Source: Phycisphaerales bacterium
GTDB taxonomy: Bacteria > Planctomycetota > Phycisphaerae > Tepidisphaerales > Tepidisphaeraceae
Direction: 5' to 3'
NCBI GenBank assembly: GCA_028288775.1
Contig: JAQGHP010000267.1
Coordinates: 1-6,021 of the forward strand
DNA length: 6,021 nucleotides
Positions 1-5,603 of the stretch are shown one piece after another. The notes beneath the pieces were generated by a model. The model saw only the letters and a list, made by a program, of their open reading frames with translations. It was not told where the DNA came from and did no database searches. The translations under genes and the position numbers were made by a program. Each line of letters opens with the position of its first letter. Positions within the stretch are counted from its first letter, which is position 1.

Positions 1-307
1 CGATTCCCAGGAACAGGCTGATGATCACGCAACCGACGCCGATCCAATTAACGCCCGGCGGACCATGGGGTTCCTGCAAACCAGCCCCCTGCGCGGAAAC
101 CAACCCCCCATACGTTGCAACCAGTAAGAGAAGCACGCCCAACCCGCAGAAGATCGCCTCCCCGAAAAACCACCATCGGACGAATGTGGCTCGCCAGTCC
201 GCGGCGGAGAGCGCTGATCGCCCCACATCCCCGCCGACGTCACTCACAACGCCGCTCGCCGCGAAGGACCGGTCTCGCGTTCCCCCATTGGATTTGTCAT
301 CTTCCAT
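1..307 (-). CDS. Membrane protein of unknown function, N-terminal part (runs off left edge)
   Basis: An open frame of 102 codons reads from an ATG at 307 to the window edge without a stop. It begins MEDDKSNGGT. Residues 1-45 are polar and Gly/Ser/Asp-rich with no signal peptide, so this end is probably cytoplasmic. Residues about 47-70 (WFFGEAIFCGLGVLLLLVAT) form a clear transmembrane helix. A short loop with GLQEPHGPPG follows, and a second hydrophobic segment starts near residue 88 and is cut by the edge. The start lies 69 bases behind the stop of the redoxin gene on the same strand, so co-transcription is likely. No Shine-Dalgarno stands before the ATG, and an in-frame GTG at 322 is an alternative start. 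I do not recognise the family. The two-helix pattern and coding continuity support a real gene, but function cannot be given. Confidence 0.65.
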   Translation of the reverse strand, partial: MEDDKSNGGTRDRSFAASGVVSDVGGDVGRSALSAADWRATFVRWWFFGEAIFCGLGVLLLLVATYGGLVSAQGAGLQEPHGPPGVNWIGVGCVIISLFLGI

Positions 308-376
308 GCAGGTATTAGGCACGAGGAAGAATGGCCGTTCAAGAGATACTTGCCGTGGAAATGAATGGGCTCGACT

Positions 377-1630
377 TTATTTCACCCCGCCCGTGCCCGA
401 CGGTGGCGGGTCAACTTGCTTTTCTTTCAGCAGTCGCCCGATCGCATCATCCAATTCCTCGACAGACATGGAGCCCTTGTGTCGGATGATTCCCTGCCGA
501 TCGAGAATGTAGTAAGTCGGCCAGCCGCCTATGTTGTAGCGTACCGCGAGGGGACCGTAGCCGCCGTCCCACCATGAGCGCCAGGTGATGTCGCCGCGGG
601 TCGCGGCGGCTTTCGTTTTCTGGATGTCGTCTCCGCTTTGCACGCCGAGCATCACGAACGGATCGCCGGCATGGTCCTTGATCAAATCCCGATAGTGGAC
701 GTAGTTTGCTCGGCAGATGCCGCAATACTGATGATTGCCGAAATTGAGGACGACCACTTTCCCCCGGAAGTCACTGAGGTTCATCGCCCGGCCGAGAAGG
801 TCTTCGCCTTTAATATCCGGCGCGGGTTTGCCGACGGCGAGATACGCCATCGCCGCCAGTTCCGACCTGGCGGCGGAACCCAGGGTGCCGCCGGCCGGTT
901 GGCGGATGATGTCGCTATATTCGTCAACGACGCGCTTGAACAATTCGGCCGCCTCGGCATCGGCCTTCGCCAATGGCTCCTCGCTCACATCCGGTTTCAC
1001 GGCGTAGCCGCCCGTGTCCGGCGACTTGAGGTACATCTCATAGCGGCGCAATTTATCTTCCGCCATTTGCCGCCGGAACTTCAGTTGGCGCGCCAGCCCA
1101 AAGCAAGCCAGTCCGCGAGTCTGGCGGTCGGGACTTTCCTTCAGTACCGCGCGGAACATCAATTCCAGCGGCTCAAAACGCTCCCCGTATAGCCCGTTCA
1201 GGTCCCGTAGAACGGCGGCGATGCGCGGGTCGGCCGCATAGCGCTGCGTGATTTCCCCCATCGCTTCCGCCGCCTCATTGTTGAAAAGGTTGTGCGCGAC
1301 CACCCAACCGAGCGCTTCAATGGCGATGGAGCTACCGGCGTGTTCCCGCGCCAATTTTAAGAAGCGGGGAGCAAACACTTTATTCGGATCAGGCCGGGGC
1401 GGCCCCGGCTCTTCGATCACCAAGTGCCCATTCTCCATGCGGCTAACTGCCCCGACCGGAGACTTCGCTAATTCCTTGCGGGCCTTTTCATATTCCGAAA
1501 TACACGCCTCGTATTGCGCCGCAAGGGTTGACTCCTCCCCGGCACCAGCCTCGCCGTGCGGTGCTCCGCGCAGACTCGACGTCACGACCAACAGGACCGC
1601 CAATACGCTGACTCCAAAATATTGGTGCAT
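377..1630 (-). CDS. Secreted redoxin/TlpA-like thiol-disulfide protein with helical N-terminal region
   Basis: Protein of 417 residues. Residues 1-22 are a signal peptide (MHQYFGVSVLAVLLVVTSSL), so it acts outside the cytoplasmic membrane. Residues about 30-260 are charged, Ala/Glu/Arg-rich and look mostly helical, with no catalytic motif I recognise. Residues about 266-403 form an AhpC/TSA-redoxin type thioredoxin fold: VGKPAPDIKGEDLLG, then LSDFRGKVVVLNFGNH, the CxxC active site CGIC at 303-306, and the cis-proline motif GGWPTYYILD with Pro371. In this family the CxxC pair reduces or exchanges disulfides, and peroxide reduction is less likely with CGIC. The usual WCxPC context is replaced by YCGIC. 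The start at 1630 is chosen over an upstream ATG at 1708 because AAGGAG lies 8 bases before it and the signal peptide follows at once. The natural substrate is unknown. A membrane protein gene follows on the same strand. Confidence 0.85.
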   Translation of the reverse strand: MHQYFGVSVLAVLLVVTSSLRGAPHGEAGAGEESTLAAQYEACISEYEKARKELAKSPVGAVSRMENGHLVIEEPGPPRPDPNKVFAPRFLKLAREHAGSSIAIEALGWVVAHNLFNNEAAEAMGEITQRYAADPRIAAVLRDLNGLYGERFEPLELMFRAVLKESPDRQTRGLACFGLARQLKFRRQMAEDKLRRYEMYLKSPDTGGYAVKPDVSEEPLAKADAEAAELFKRVVDEYSDIIRQPAGGTLGSAARSELAAMAYLAVGKPAPDIKGEDLLGRAMNLSDFRGKVVVLNFGNHQYCGICRANYVHYRDLIKDHAGDPFVMLGVQSGDDIQKTKAAATRGDITWRSWWDGGYGPLAVRYNIGGWPTYYILDRQGIIRHKGSMSVEELDDAIGRLLKEKQVDPPPSGTGGVK

Positions 1631-1780
1631 CGCGCGCACTCCTTCGATTGGTCCGCCTCTCTCCAGGCAACACTCTTGTGTCGATCCAGTTGGACCAGTT
1701 AGACGCACGAGCCGCGAATTGCTTACAGCGACGCCATTTATTGTTATCCGGGCGAGGGCCGATCACATATCATTACAATC
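1631..1780. promoter_or_regulatory. Divergent intergenic region between redoxin and Uma2 genes
   Basis: This 150-base region must hold the start signals of both flanking genes, which point away from each other. It is somewhat AT-richer between about 1735 and 1780. On plus, TTGTTA at 1741-1746 could be a -35 box, but no good -10 follows at the right distance; TATCAT at 1768-1773 is too close to the Uma2 ATG unless the transcript is nearly leaderless. I see no clear operator palindrome. A promoter is expected from gene layout, not proven by motif. Confidence 0.4.
1639..1644 (-). promoter_or_regulatory. Shine-Dalgarno for the redoxin gene
   Basis: AAGGAG on the minus strand with an 8-base spacer to the ATG at 1630. 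It fixes the start at the signal-peptide methionine and excludes the 26-residue upstream extension, which lacks signal-peptide character. Confidence 0.75.
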
Positions 1781-2419
1781 ATGACGTCCGTAGCCGATCT
1801 CCCCCCGCTCGACCGCCATACGGTCCTTCGAGGAGCCTCGTGGGAGGACTACGAGCAGATCCTCGATAGGGTTGGGAACGGATCGACCCGGGTCACTTAC
1901 GCTCGCGGGAGCATCGAGATCAGGTCGCCGCTACCTGAGCATGAGAGGCCCAAGCGGGCCATCGGGCGTTTGGTGGAGAATCTGACAGTCGAGGTCGGCC
2001 TTCCCCTCCAGGCATTTGGTTCAACAACCTTTCGCCGCAAGGACAAGCAAGCGGGCTTGGAACCCGATGAGTGCTTTTACATTCAGAACGAGGCGAAGGT
2101 CCGGGGCATGACGCGGTTCGAGCCGAAAATCCATCCGGCTCCCGATCTTGCGATCGAGGTCGATGTCTTGAGCCAATCCATCGCGCGCGAGCCCGTCTAT
2201 GCGGACCTGGGCGTGCCGGAACTCTGGCGGTACTGCGATCAGCGGATCGCGATCCGCATCCTCGGCAAGGACGGAACGTACGCCGACGCCGACAGGAGTG
2301 CGGCGTTCCCGTTTTTGCCGATGGACCGGTTCGAACAATTCCTGGCCCGAATGCTCTCGGAAGAACAGAACGGCGTGATTCGCGAATTCCGGGAGTGGGC
2401 ACGCTCGCTGCCCCGCTGA
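1781..2419 (+). CDS. Uma2 family (DUF820) putative restriction-endonuclease-like protein
   Basis: Protein of 212 residues, the usual length for Uma2/DUF820 proteins, which have a PD-(D/E)XK nuclease-like fold. Family landmarks visible in order: an N-terminal helix with SWEDYEQIL (20-28), the strand-rich stretch RVTYARGSIEIRSPLPEHE (37-55) with the family's conserved Glu/His-Glu, then LEPDECFYI (93-101) with Asp96, and APDLAIEVDVLSQS (120-133), where Asp122 and Glu126 are the likely acidic catalytic residues. VPELWRYCD (145-153) matches the family's G(V/I)xEYW(I/L)xD stretch. Uma2 genes are usually solitary and present in many copies in cyanobacteria, Planctomycetota and Chloroflexota; their biological role is not established. 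No signal peptide, so cytoplasmic. The ATG at 1781 lacks a clear Shine-Dalgarno. No toxin, antitoxin or methylase partner lies beside it. Its end is 21 bases from the converging gene. Confidence 0.88.
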   Translation: MTSVADLPPLDRHTVLRGASWEDYEQILDRVGNGSTRVTYARGSIEIRSPLPEHERPKRAIGRLVENLTVEVGLPLQAFGSTTFRRKDKQAGLEPDECFYIQNEAKVRGMTRFEPKIHPAPDLAIEVDVLSQSIAREPVYADLGVPELWRYCDQRIAIRILGKDGTYADADRSAAFPFLPMDRFEQFLARMLSEEQNGVIREFREWARSLPR

Positions 2420-2440
2420 TTGCCCTGCGAGACCGACTCC

Positions 2441-2980
2441 CTACCCCATTTCCTTCCGGATCGCCTTCTCAAGGTGATACCTGCGCTTTTCCAACGGCGG
2501 GGCATTGCGCCCGCCGGCTCGGAGTTCCTCGCAAAGGGTTGTGTATTCGCCCTGCCGATCACGATCGGCCAGAAGCTCCGCGTACAGCGCGTTCGCCCGC
2601 CGGGTGAACTCCAGATCCGGCATGTGGGCGTCGATGTACGCGCACCCGAAGGGCGAAACCGCGTGGATCGTGCAGCGGCCCGCCTTGAGAAACCGGCAAA
2701 AACCGTTGGCGCCCGGGGAAGGGACCAGCGTCGGCAAAGACACCACGCGCGACTCCATCCTCACCTTCGCCCCGTCGCTGGCCAGCAGACATTCGTCCGC
2801 GAATCGGCGGACGTCGTCGTACCCCAGATGGGCGGCAATAACCGGCAAGTCCCGCGGAGCCAGCGCGCCGGGCATGTGCTCGCAGTTGATCGTGCAGAGA
2901 CGGCACGCGCACTTCGTGCGCCCGAAAGGGTACGGCGGCTTCGGAGAGTCAGCCGGCACTGGCGGGTCGGAGTTGGGCAC
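2441..2980 (-). CDS. YkgJ-like cysteine-cluster (zinc/iron-chelating type) protein
   Basis: Protein of 179 residues with nine cysteines. An N-terminal cluster has Cys24, Cys26, Cys29 and Cys33 (KCACRLCTINC). A second set is Cys95, Cys103 and Cys113, in GFCRFLKAGRCTIHAVSPFGC-like spacing (93-113). This matches the plan of the YkgJ/UPF0153 family, in which an N-terminal CxxCxxCC and a later CxFL...GxCxIYxxRPxxC are thought to bind metal. The first cluster here (CxCxxCxxxC) departs from the family pattern, so membership is probable, not certain. The C-terminal part (about 121-179) is helical and charged. Start is GTG at 2980; GGATGAG a few bases upstream is a weak Shine-Dalgarno, and the next Met (36) would lose the first cluster. 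It follows the PEP-CTERM gene by 14 bases and is probably in its operon. No signal peptide. The role is unknown. Confidence 0.72.
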   Translation of the reverse strand: MPNSDPPVPADSPKPPYPFGRTKCACRLCTINCEHMPGALAPRDLPVIAAHLGYDDVRRFADECLLASDGAKVRMESRVVSLPTLVPSPGANGFCRFLKAGRCTIHAVSPFGCAYIDAHMPDLEFTRRANALYAELLADRDRQGEYTTLCEELRAGGRNAPPLEKRRYHLEKAIRKEMG

Positions 2981-2994
2981 AAGAACTCATCCGG

Positions 2995-3636
2995 CTATGC
3001 GCCCGCGACGCCGCCGGGCAGAACGCCGGAGCGCCGGCGGACGAGCAACGCGCCCCCCGCCGCCGCGGCGATCATCGCGTAACTCCCCGGCTCGGGAAGC
3101 GGGGTGAAGCTTGCCTGAAACGTGCCGTCGGCCACCCCATCGCTGAAATGGGTCACCTGGGCGGCGGAACCCATGAGCGTGATCGCGGACGGCGTCTGCG
3201 CGAGGAGGTTGCCGAAGTCGGTCACCACCTGCGAGTCGGGCGTCACCAGCAGCGCATCGGCCAGTTGCGTTTCGGAAATGCCGGGAAACATGGTCTCGAA
3301 CGATTGCCCAGTGCTCGCCGAGCCGTCCGCGAAGCTTACAAAGACCCCGCCGGAAGCGTCCCGGCCGAACACCGCGTAACGGTCAAAGGACTCGGTGACG
3401 GGAACGTCAAACGTCGCCGGTGCCGGCCCCGCCGGCAGGCTCTTTCCCCACTGGAACATGACCAGCGGCGGGCGGTGCAGGTCCGCGTCCACGAGCGCGA
3501 CAAAATGAGGAGAAGCGCCCGGACTGACCAGATCGCCCTTCGTATAAACCGTCGTTGCCGACGCGCCCGAGACCGCGCCAAACACCCCCGCAACCGCCGC
3601 GGCTAGCGCGGCATGCCGACTGTTAAGTTTTCGCAT
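2995..3636 (-). CDS. PEP-CTERM sorting domain protein, exported, function unknown
   Basis: Protein of 213 residues. Residues 1-27 are a signal peptide with cleavage expected after GASA. Residues 28-178 form an exported domain, beta-rich by eye, with no motif I recognise (for example YTKGDLVSPGASPHFVALVD and ETMFPGISETQLADALLVTP). The C-terminus is a PEP-CTERM tag: PLPEPGS (179-185), a hydrophobic helix about 186-199 and the basic cluster RRR at 200-202. In known systems an exosortase cleaves at this tag and the protein goes to the outer surface or extracellular matrix. The start at 3636 is chosen because GAGAGGG sits 6 bases upstream and the signal peptide begins there; an upstream in-frame ATG at 3669 adds a His/Arg-rich leader. 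The last 11 residues after the arginines (SGVLPGGVAGA) are longer than the usual short tail. It heads a likely two-gene unit with the cysteine-cluster gene. Confidence 0.85.
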   Translation of the reverse strand: MRKLNSRHAALAAAVAGVFGAVSGASATTVYTKGDLVSPGASPHFVALVDADLHRPPLVMFQWGKSLPAGPAPATFDVPVTESFDRYAVFGRDASGGVFVSFADGSASTGQSFETMFPGISETQLADALLVTPDSQVVTDFGNLLAQTPSAITLMGSAAQVTHFSDGVADGTFQASFTPLPEPGSYAMIAAAAGGALLVRRRSGVLPGGVAGA

Positions 3637-3642
3637 TCCATG

Positions 3643-3649
3643 CCCTCTC
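3643..3649 (-). promoter_or_regulatory. Shine-Dalgarno for the minus-strand PEP-CTERM gene
   Basis: GAGAGGG on minus with a 6-base spacer to the ATG at 3636. It decides between this start and the ATG at 3669, which would place the site inside the coding sequence. Confidence 0.6.
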
Positions 3650-3848
3650 AAGTGAATTGATCGCCGCATCCTACCGACGCATCGATTGAAAATATAGACA
3701 ATTCCGGATCGGTCCGTGCAAGGGACTCAAGCCGGGAAAGTCACTTCTTTGTTGCAAACTATCGAACTTTCTTTATTGTTTGTTGGATCACTTGCAGTGG
3801 CTGTCGCGCCCTGCCGCGGTGCGTACGCCCCTTCATTTCTGCCTTTTC

Positions 3849-3857
3849 AGGAGGAGG
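3849..3857 (+). promoter_or_regulatory. Strong Shine-Dalgarno for the beta-propeller PEP-CTERM gene
   Basis: AGGAGGAGG, an extended match to the anti-Shine-Dalgarno sequence. The first AGGAGG is 7 bases before the ATG at 3862. It is the strongest ribosome site in the window and suggests efficient translation. Confidence 0.85.
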
Positions 3858-3861
3858 ACAG

Positions 3862-4773
3862 ATGAGAAATGCATTTTTCGCGCCCGTCGTGGCCACGGCT
3901 TTTGCCCTGGCCGGTTTTCTACACCCCGCGAACAGCAGCGCGGACACGTTTTATGTGACGGATTCGGGCCAGGGAACCATCGAGCAATTTACGTCGGCGG
4001 GGGCCGGCACTCTGTTCGCCAGCGGGTTGAGCCAGCCTTACGGCGTCGCGCTCGACAGCTCCGGCAACGTCTATTCCGCCAACGGCGGCAGCGGCACGAT
4101 CACCAAGTTCACCCCCGGAGGCTTTCAATCCACCTTCGCCACCGGCTTGTTCGGCGGCTCCTACGGCCTGGTCATCGATAGCGCGAACAACGTCTACGTG
4201 GCCCAAAATGGCGCGAACACGATCGAGAAATTCACGCCGGGCGGCTTTCATTCGACCTTTGCCAGTACCGGCTTGAGCGGACCTTACGGCCTGGCCGTCG
4301 ACAGCGCCGACAACATTTACGCGGCCAACGTCAGCAACAATACGATCGAGAAGTACACGCCGGGAGGCGTCGCCACATTGTTCGCGAGCACGGGCTCCGA
4401 CAGCCCCCTGGGCGTGGCGGTCGATACTTCCGGGAATGTCTTTGCGACCCTGGTGAGCGGCAACATCGAGAAATACACGCCGCTGGGCGTCGGGTCGCCA
4501 TTCGCCACCGGCAGCTTAAACGGCGCAACGGGAATGTCATTCGACAGCGCGGGAAATCTCTACGCCGTGGTCAATGGAAGCGCTTCGGTCCGCGAATACA
4601 CGCCCGGCGGCTTTGGCTCCTTCTTCTCGAACACGGGCCTGAGCAATCCAAGGTTCATCGCGACGCTACAAACCCCCGAACCCGCTTCGCTGGGCCTGCT
4701 GGCTTTCGGCGGACTGATGCTCTTGTCGCGACGGGTTGCTCGCCGGAGTTATCGGAAGGCCGCACTGCCGTAA
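3862..4773 (+). CDS. NHL-like beta-propeller protein with PEP-CTERM sorting tag
   Basis: Protein of 303 residues. Residues 1-27 are a signal peptide ending NSSA. Residues 28-269 are built from about six repeats of 40-41 residues with the core pattern YG(V/L)xxDSxxNxY...N(T/G)IEK(F/Y)TPGG. YGVALDSSGNVY starts at 60 and its copies start at 101, 142, 183 and 223. The repeat is of the NHL/SMP-30-gluconolactonase/virginiamycin-lyase-like type, which folds as a beta-propeller; blade 1 lacks its first strand, and residues 258-269 (TGLSNPRFIATL) appear to supply it and close the ring. I see no catalytic residues, so a binding or structural role outside the cell is more likely than an enzyme. The C-terminus is a typical PEP-CTERM: TPEPASLGLLAFGGLMLLSR (271-290) and then RVARR. 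It is transcribed away from the other PEP-CTERM gene. Confidence 0.9.
   Translation: MRNAFFAPVVATAFALAGFLHPANSSADTFYVTDSGQGTIEQFTSAGAGTLFASGLSQPYGVALDSSGNVYSANGGSGTITKFTPGGFQSTFATGLFGGSYGLVIDSANNVYVAQNGANTIEKFTPGGFHSTFASTGLSGPYGLAVDSADNIYAANVSNNTIEKYTPGGVATLFASTGSDSPLGVAVDTSGNVFATLVSGNIEKYTPLGVGSPFATGSLNGATGMSFDSAGNLYAVVNGSASVREYTPGGFGSFFSNTGLSNPRFIATLQTPEPASLGLLAFGGLMLLSRRVARRSYRKAALP
3943..4668 (+). repeat. In-gene tandem repeats encoding propeller blades (period about 123 bases)
   Basis: Degenerate tandem repeats within the propeller gene. Units anchored at the TACGGC-type codons begin at 4039, 4162, 4285 and 4408, exactly 123 bases apart, with the next at 4528 (120 bases). DNA similarity is visible between units (for example TTCACSCCSGGNGGCTTTCA-like segments near 4111 and 4234) but is far from identical, so the duplications are not recent. 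Confidence 0.8.
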
Positions 4774-4792
4774 TACCGTGGAATCGCTTATT

Positions 4793-5386
4793 TCAGCGGG
4801 TCCCGCTCTCCGCGCCAACATTCGGCCCTGATACGGGTGCGGACGCCACCTCAAACCCACGCGGCGGCCGGGCGAGCAGGCGCGCCGTCGCCTTGCCCCA
4901 CGCGAAATTGATGGCCACCGCAGTCAAGAAACCCGTCGCCGACCCGAGGATTATTCCGACCGGCAATATAACTCGCCACGGGAGGGTGTCGTGCATCAAT
5001 TGGGAGAGCAGCGCGAGGCCGCCGATGCCGGCGGGGATTCCGATCAAGGAGCCCGACAGCAAAAAGAAAGTTCTGAACGCCGCCGACACGCTGCGCCGGG
5101 CCACGCCGGTGAGGATGGAGATCGACACGACCCCGAATGCCGTGAGAAGCACGAGCGCGCCCCCTACTATTGCCGCAACGAAGAGAACCGTCAGAAAAAT
5201 CAGCGCGACGACACACAGAATAAATATCACCACCAAGAAGACCCCCGGCGCAAAGTCGTCGCCCGGGGCAGCAACCGGCGAAGCCGAACCGCCCGGACCT
5301 GAAGCCCCGGCGGCATTGGCAACTTGAGCCGAGGCCGTCGCGGCGAACAGAAGTGCCGCGAGGATCGATGCCCACACTAATTTCAT
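4793..5386 (-). CDS. Small exported/multi-pass membrane protein, unknown function
   Basis: Protein of 197 residues. Residues 1-20 are a signal peptide (MKLVWASILAALLFAATASA, cleavage before Gln21) or a first helix. Residues 21-45 are a Gly/Ala/Pro/Ser-rich linker ending in GDDFAPG. Hydrophobic segments follow at about 48-70, 71-94, 107-128 and 137-161, giving four membrane helices, then a soluble tail of about 36 residues rich in Arg, Pro and Ser. Basic residues (ARR at 96-98, and R105) lie in the loop between helices 2 and 3. The start at 5386 is preferred over an ATG at 5581 because GGGGAGAG precedes it and the longer reading runs through the inverted repeat at 5527-5593. I do not recognise the family. 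It converges on the propeller gene with 19 bases between the ends. Confidence 0.72.
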   Translation of the reverse strand: MKLVWASILAALLFAATASAQVANAAGASGPGGSASPVAAPGDDFAPGVFLVVIFILCVVALIFLTVLFVAAIVGGALVLLTAFGVVSISILTGVARRSVSAAFRTFFLLSGSLIGIPAGIGGLALLSQLMHDTLPWRVILPVGIILGSATGFLTAVAINFAWGKATARLLARPPRGFEVASAPVSGPNVGAESGTR

Positions 5387-5391
5387 ATGCG

Positions 5392-5399
5392 CTCTCCCC
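5392..5399 (-). promoter_or_regulatory. Shine-Dalgarno for the small membrane protein
   Basis: GGGGAGAG on minus, with the GGAG core 7 bases before the ATG at 5386. It supports the short reading that begins directly with the signal peptide. Confidence 0.65.
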
Positions 5400-5477
5400 A
5401 TGCATGTGACCGCGCCGGCAACGAAGCGATACCTGCGGCTTTGTCGCGTCCAATCCTGCGGGCGTGGCTTATTCACG

Positions 5478-5506
5478 AAAATACCGAAAGGCCGCAGTCG
5501 GAACAA
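5478..5506 (-). promoter_or_regulatory. Candidate promoter for the small membrane protein gene
   Basis: On minus, TTGTTC (5506-5501) and TATTTT (5483-5478) are separated by 17 bases, the ideal sigma70 spacing. They match three and four of six consensus positions. This would give a leader of about 85 bases. It lies between the inverted repeat and the gene, where a promoter is needed if queA transcription stops at the repeat. The motif match is modest. Confidence 0.3.
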
Positions 5507-5526
5507 GCAAAACGGGGCCGACCTGA

Positions 5527-5593
5527 CATGTAGGGTGGGTGTACTCGCCCACCGCGTAGCGAAAATGGTGGGCGAGTACACCCACCCTACATG
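5527..5593. repeat. REPIN/BIME-like perfect inverted repeat (two REP-like hairpins)
   Basis: Two arms of 27 bases, 5527-5553 and 5567-5593, are exact reverse complements, separated by a 13-base spacer (GCGTAGCGAAAAT). Each arm, read inwards, is CAT then GTAG, then a shorter palindrome GGTGGGTG-TACT-CGCCCACC, which can form its own 8-base-pair stem with one T-G pair and a 4-base loop. A GTAG foot followed by an imperfect palindrome, present in two opposed copies, is the layout of REP sequences and REPIN/BIME elements mobilised by RAYT (TnpA-REP) transposases. No transposase is in the window. It begins 10 bases behind the queA stop, so in queA mRNA it forms a very strong hairpin that may slow decay or help end transcription, though no U-tract follows. 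The inverted repeat is certain; the REPIN class is inference. Confidence 0.85.
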
Positions 5594-5603
5594 CTTACGC
5601 GCC

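Larger units (their letters stand above)
3637..3861. promoter_or_regulatory. Divergent promoter region between the two PEP-CTERM genes
   Basis: This 225-base region separates two head-to-head PEP-CTERM genes and must drive both. It has two AT-rich patches. Towards plus, TTGCAA (3752-3757) and TATTGT (3774-3779) are 16 bases apart, each matching four of six sigma70 consensus positions; the implied leader is about 75 bases. Towards minus, TATATT (3691-3696 read on minus) is a good -10 candidate, but the only TTG-type -35 (TTGCAC, 3716-3721) sits 19 bases away. I found no long palindrome. Shared regulation of the pair is plausible from the layout only. Confidence 0.4.

Noticed and set aside
21..512. 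Open frame on plus, 163 codons, opposite the left-edge and redoxin genes
   Set aside because: Its product is Pro/Ser/Arg-rich with no domain, and it overlaps the two minus-strand genes that have clear membrane and redoxin features.
638..1192. Open frame on plus, 184 codons, inside the redoxin gene
   Set aside because: Antisense shadow in GC-rich DNA; the minus-strand frame has a signal peptide, CxxC and cis-proline.
1781..2980. Uma2 gene plus cysteine-cluster gene as a defence or toxin-antitoxin module
   Set aside because: The genes converge instead of forming an operon, neither has a known toxin or antitoxin fold pairing, and no methylase, helicase or mobile gene is near.
2420..3107. Long plus-strand frames opposite the cysteine-cluster and first PEP-CTERM genes
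   Set aside because: Arg/Pro/Ala-rich products with no recognisable motif; the minus strand carries the cysteine pattern and the sorting tail.
4774..4792. Possible terminator between the converging propeller and membrane protein genes
   Set aside because: Only a 4-base stem (CGCT...AGCG) can be drawn, partly inside coding sequence, with no U-tract.
5387..5581. N-terminal extension of the small membrane protein to an ATG at 5581
   Set aside because: It would run through the inverted repeat, has Arg-rich non-signal composition, and an internal start with a Shine-Dalgarno and signal peptide lies at 5386.
5527..5593. Reading the inverted repeat as a CRISPR unit or a transcription-factor operator
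   Set aside because: There is one inverted pair, no direct repeats with spacers and no cas gene, and the arms are far longer than a usual operator.
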